The translations under genes and the position numbers were made by a program. A DNA stretch of 25,182 nucleotides from Paulinella micropora (lineage: Eukaryota; Cercozoa; Imbricatea; Euglyphida), in NCBI GenBank assembly GCA_009731375.1, contig BJOX01000113.1:47206-72387 (forward strand). Reading direction: 5' to 3'. The notes beneath the pieces were generated by a model, which did not search any database, was not told the DNA's origin, and saw only the letters and a program-made list of their open reading frames with translations. This document shows, one piece after another, positions 1-25,182 of this stretch (positions are counted from its first letter, which is position 1; each line of letters begins with the position of its first letter).

Positions 1-69
<69 letters not shown>
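1..69. repeat. (CT)n then (CA)n
   Basis: CT dinucleotides run to about base 36 and CA to base 69. Read on the minus strand, the TG part directly forms the donor of exon M. Confidence 0.97.
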
Positions 70-23008
<22,939 letters not shown>

Positions 23009-23094
23009 CTGCAATAACAACAAGAACAAGAAGTGGAGAGAGGGAAAGGATAAAGGCACAAGACAACACGCACAAGTACAACAAGCACAACCAT

Positions 23095-23133
23095 AAGGCC
23101 GCCAAACAAAGTGGGTCATCAGCCAATAGCTGC

Positions 23134-23136
<3 letters not shown>
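23095..23136 (-). pseudogene. 5'-part copy of exon A
   Basis: It keeps TTGCAG and reads LLADDPLCLAAL, then diverges before the GSRD turn. It lies upstream of exon A next to a CAA array. The bases at 24,236-24,262 (TTTCAG then VLAQPL) may be an even older copy, but that is weak. Confidence 0.68.
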
Positions 23137-23174
<38 letters not shown>

Positions 23175-23316
23175 GAACAAGAACAAGAACAACAACAAGA
23201 ACAACAACAACAACAGCAACAACAAGAACAACAAGAACAACAAGAACAACAACAATAATACTTATAATAATACTGATAATAATAATAATAATAATAGTAA
23301 TAATAATAATAATAAT

Positions 23317-23447
23317 AGTGCTTCTCTGTCAATGGCTGATGCATTTCTGCACATGCGCCTCCATCGTCTCACCCGTAGGGGAGTACGAAGAATTGACGAT
23401 AGGCTCTAATGACACCCCCGCAAGGGCAGTTCCAACACTTCCAGACG
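23317..23447 (-). mobile_element. Headless copy of the same SINE
   Basis: It matches the body of the 24-kb SINE from AGTGCTTCTCTGTC to CTTCCAGACG with a few changes and lacks the tRNA-like head. ATT arrays flank both ends. It looks 5'-truncated, as reverse-transcribed elements often are. Confidence 0.72.
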
Positions 23448-23459
23448 AATAATAATAAC

Positions 23460-23540
<81 letters not shown>

Positions 23541-23591
23541 AATAATAAATTAATAATAAAATTAATAATAATAATAACAATAATAATAATA

Positions 23592-23642
<51 letters not shown>

Positions 23643-23728
23643 GAGGATGGGAGACTAAGTTCACAGCCACAGCAACCACAAGAACCACAAACACTAAACG
23701 CGTAGGCAAGCAGGATATAATTAATAAC

Positions 23729-23795
<67 letters not shown>

Positions 23796-23821
23796 GTAAT
23801 AATATTATTTAATAATAATAG

Positions 23822-23913
<92 letters not shown>

Positions 23914-23923
23914 TTAATAATTA

Positions 23924-24156
23924 TAGTGCTTCTCTGTCAATGGCTGATGCAAATCTGCACATGCGCCTCCATCGTCTCACCCGTGAGGGGAGTACGAAGA
24001 ATTGACGATAGGCTTTAATGGCACCCCCGCACGGGCAGTTCCAACACTTCCAGACGGACCGGTATGTTCAATGAAAATACTGGTGGCACCGACGGGAATC
24101 GAACTGGCGACAGGGCCCAGATGGTAGAACTTGACCACTGGGCTATCACGGTGTCC
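23924..24156 (-). mobile_element. tRNA-derived SINE with ATT tail
   Basis: On the minus strand the first 75 bases look like a tRNA. There is a box A TAGCCCAGTGG at 24,135-24,145 and a box B GTTCGATTCCC at 24,094-24,104. Acceptor-like ends GACACCG and CGGTGCC pair at six of seven positions. The D and T stems are poor, so this is not a working tRNA. A tRNA-unrelated body of about 155 bp follows, then (ATT)n. A headless second copy lies at 23.3-23.4 kb, as expected for a SINE. Confidence 0.75.
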
Positions 24157-24180
24157 ATAATAATAATAATAATAATAATG

Positions 24181-24232
<52 letters not shown>

Positions 24233-24276
24233 GGGGCTGCGCCAACACCTGAAAGGATGGTTTGCGGTGCGCTTCG

Positions 24277-24384
<108 letters not shown>

Positions 24385-24394
24385 NNNNNNNNNN
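24385..24394. other. Assembly gap (N)
   Basis: A run of 10 N at the end of the poly-C run. Confidence 1.
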
Positions 24395-24756
24395 GCCGGC
24401 AAATTCGCTTCGGATACGTGCAATTACAGGGCTTGGGTTTCCCGGGTGTGCGCGAACGGCGCATGGTGGCGCAAAAACATGATTATCTGGTTTTTACGAC
24501 ACCCGGTACCACAGTTTTTATATTTTCGAAGAGAGCTCTTCTCGAAGTGTCAGATACACCAAATATTAGCCGCTAAATCCCTCTGGTGTGCGCAAACGGC
24601 GCCTGGTGGCAAAAAGACCTCAATTTTCTGGTTTGGGTGCCACCCACCACCAAACCGGGTACGTACATTGCAGGGCTGGGGTTCTATTCCCCCAGGAGCC
24701 CCCCTTTCCCGTCGACAGGGTACGTTCAATTGCCGGAGGTACCGGCAAGTACTCCC
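24395..24756. repeat. Repeat-derived island with internal duplications
   Basis: GGTGTGCGC(G/A)AACGGCGC plus its flank occurs at about 24,444 and 24,580. GTACGT or TACGTGCAATT-like pieces occur at 24,411, 24,658 and 24,720. Open frames of 60-110 codons exist on both strands but match nothing I know, and they change frame between the internal copies. I see no SDR exon here. Confidence 0.45.
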
Positions 24757-25110
24757 AAAAAAACAAGGATTTTGGCATCGAGGACAATGCCCTAACGCAA
24801 ATATTTTCGTGCATTCCAAAAAAATTATATCACAATCGACATTCAGCCTGGCGCTAGCCGCCCTGTCAATATGAGCTCCCAACTCCTGGTTCCCACAAAC
24901 CATGATTTATTCCGACGGGGGTGCAGAAAATAGGCTAAAAAAACAAGGAATTTTGACATTCACGAAACTCCCCTAACGCAAATATTTGCGTGAATTCCAA
25001 AAAAAATTACATCAGAACCAACATCGAGTCTGGGGCTAGCCATCCTGCAAATATGAGCTCCCAACTCCTCCTGGTTTCCACAAACCATGATTTATTCCGA
25101 CAGGGGTGCC
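24757..25110. repeat. Tandem duplication, period about 180 bp
   Basis: Two copies start at 24,757 and 24,937 (AAAAAAACAAGGA...) and share about 170 bp ending in TTTATTCCGAC. The second copy has a perfect 16-bp palindrome ACGCAAATATTTGCGT (24,976-24,991), broken in the first. No coding signal is seen. Confidence 0.75.
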
Positions 25111-25118
25111 GAAATGCC

Positions 25119-25176
25119 GGGGTGGTGTGTGTGTGTGTGTGCGTGTGTGTGTGTGTGTGTGGGGGGGGGGGGGGGG
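25119..25176. repeat. GT array and poly-G
   Basis: GT repeats end in an uninterrupted G run near the window edge. Confidence 0.95.
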
Positions 25177-25182
25177 AACAAA

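Larger units (their letters stand above)
23030..24232. repeat. CAA/CAG then ATA (TAA) arrays around the SINEs
   Basis: CAA/AAGAAC at 23,130-23,250, ATA at 23,251-23,316, 23,448-23,640, 23,725-23,923 (with a CTA block at 23,822-23,864) and 24,157-24,232. The island 23,641-23,724 shows nothing I recognise. Confidence 0.93.

Noticed and set aside
24085-24156. A working tRNA gene on the minus strand
   Set aside because: D and T stems do not pair properly and the sequence continues into a SINE body found again at 23.3 kb.

Overview
The window is eukaryotic nuclear DNA. It has GT-AG introns, a tRNA-headed SINE and a very high load of simple repeats. Most of its 25 kb is microsatellite: CTAT/GATA, CATA/TATG, GA, TA, ATT, CAA and several pentamers and hexamers. 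Nearly every long open reading frame is a translated microsatellite (runs of YLSI, TYIH, CMYV, poly-N, poly-C, poly-L) and not a gene. I cannot name the lineage. Very small exons in huge repeat-filled introns would suit a microbial eukaryote or alga with an expanded genome, but this is only an inference.

When the short non-repetitive islands are read on the minus strand, they assemble into one gene that spans the window. It encodes a short-chain dehydrogenase/reductase (SDR) of the carbonyl-reductase-like type. I recognise 13 exons of 29 to 72 bp, about 0.67 kb in total or under 3% of the window. In transcript order the landmarks are: VALGSRDKG (about 22.98 kb), RGEAARDK...RVEVL (20.9), EMDVASTED (18.2), IMSGSPGAL (15.5), SQVINTNYLGYKR (13.8), [13 protein letters not shown] (12.7), IAMVASGSGPDF (11.75), VQRVLSEPESIEEY (9.4), ALAAAAHSNPRREIT (4.7), LGLRDLDPYG with the catalytic Tyr (4.2), FSKALVNAYT with the catalytic Lys (2.45), [12 protein letters not shown] (1.8) and MKTPEEGAITPVW (0.1). 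Splice phases agree at every join that can be tested. The N-terminal TGxxxGxG exon and the C-terminal end lie outside the window. The NNAG exon should lie between 15.48 and 13.85 kb, but I see no clean copy there.

The most unusual feature is that most exons are accompanied by broken copies of themselves embedded in the microsatellites. Copies upstream in the transcript mostly carry the acceptor and the 5' part of the exon. Copies downstream carry the 3' part and the donor. One complete exon stays in between. The extreme case is exon H (9.35-9.41 kb): five 5'-half copies lie upstream, and about 35 copies of its 3' half form a 2.5-kb tandem array downstream.

Other content: two copies of a foldback element (13.6 and 17.6 kb); two families of interspersed repeats with no recognised coding content (R1 and R2, three copies each), most of whose ends abut GATA arrays; a tRNA-derived SINE plus a headless copy (24.0 and 23.4 kb); a tandem duplication of about 180 bp at the right end; a 108-bp poly-C run; and two runs of N.
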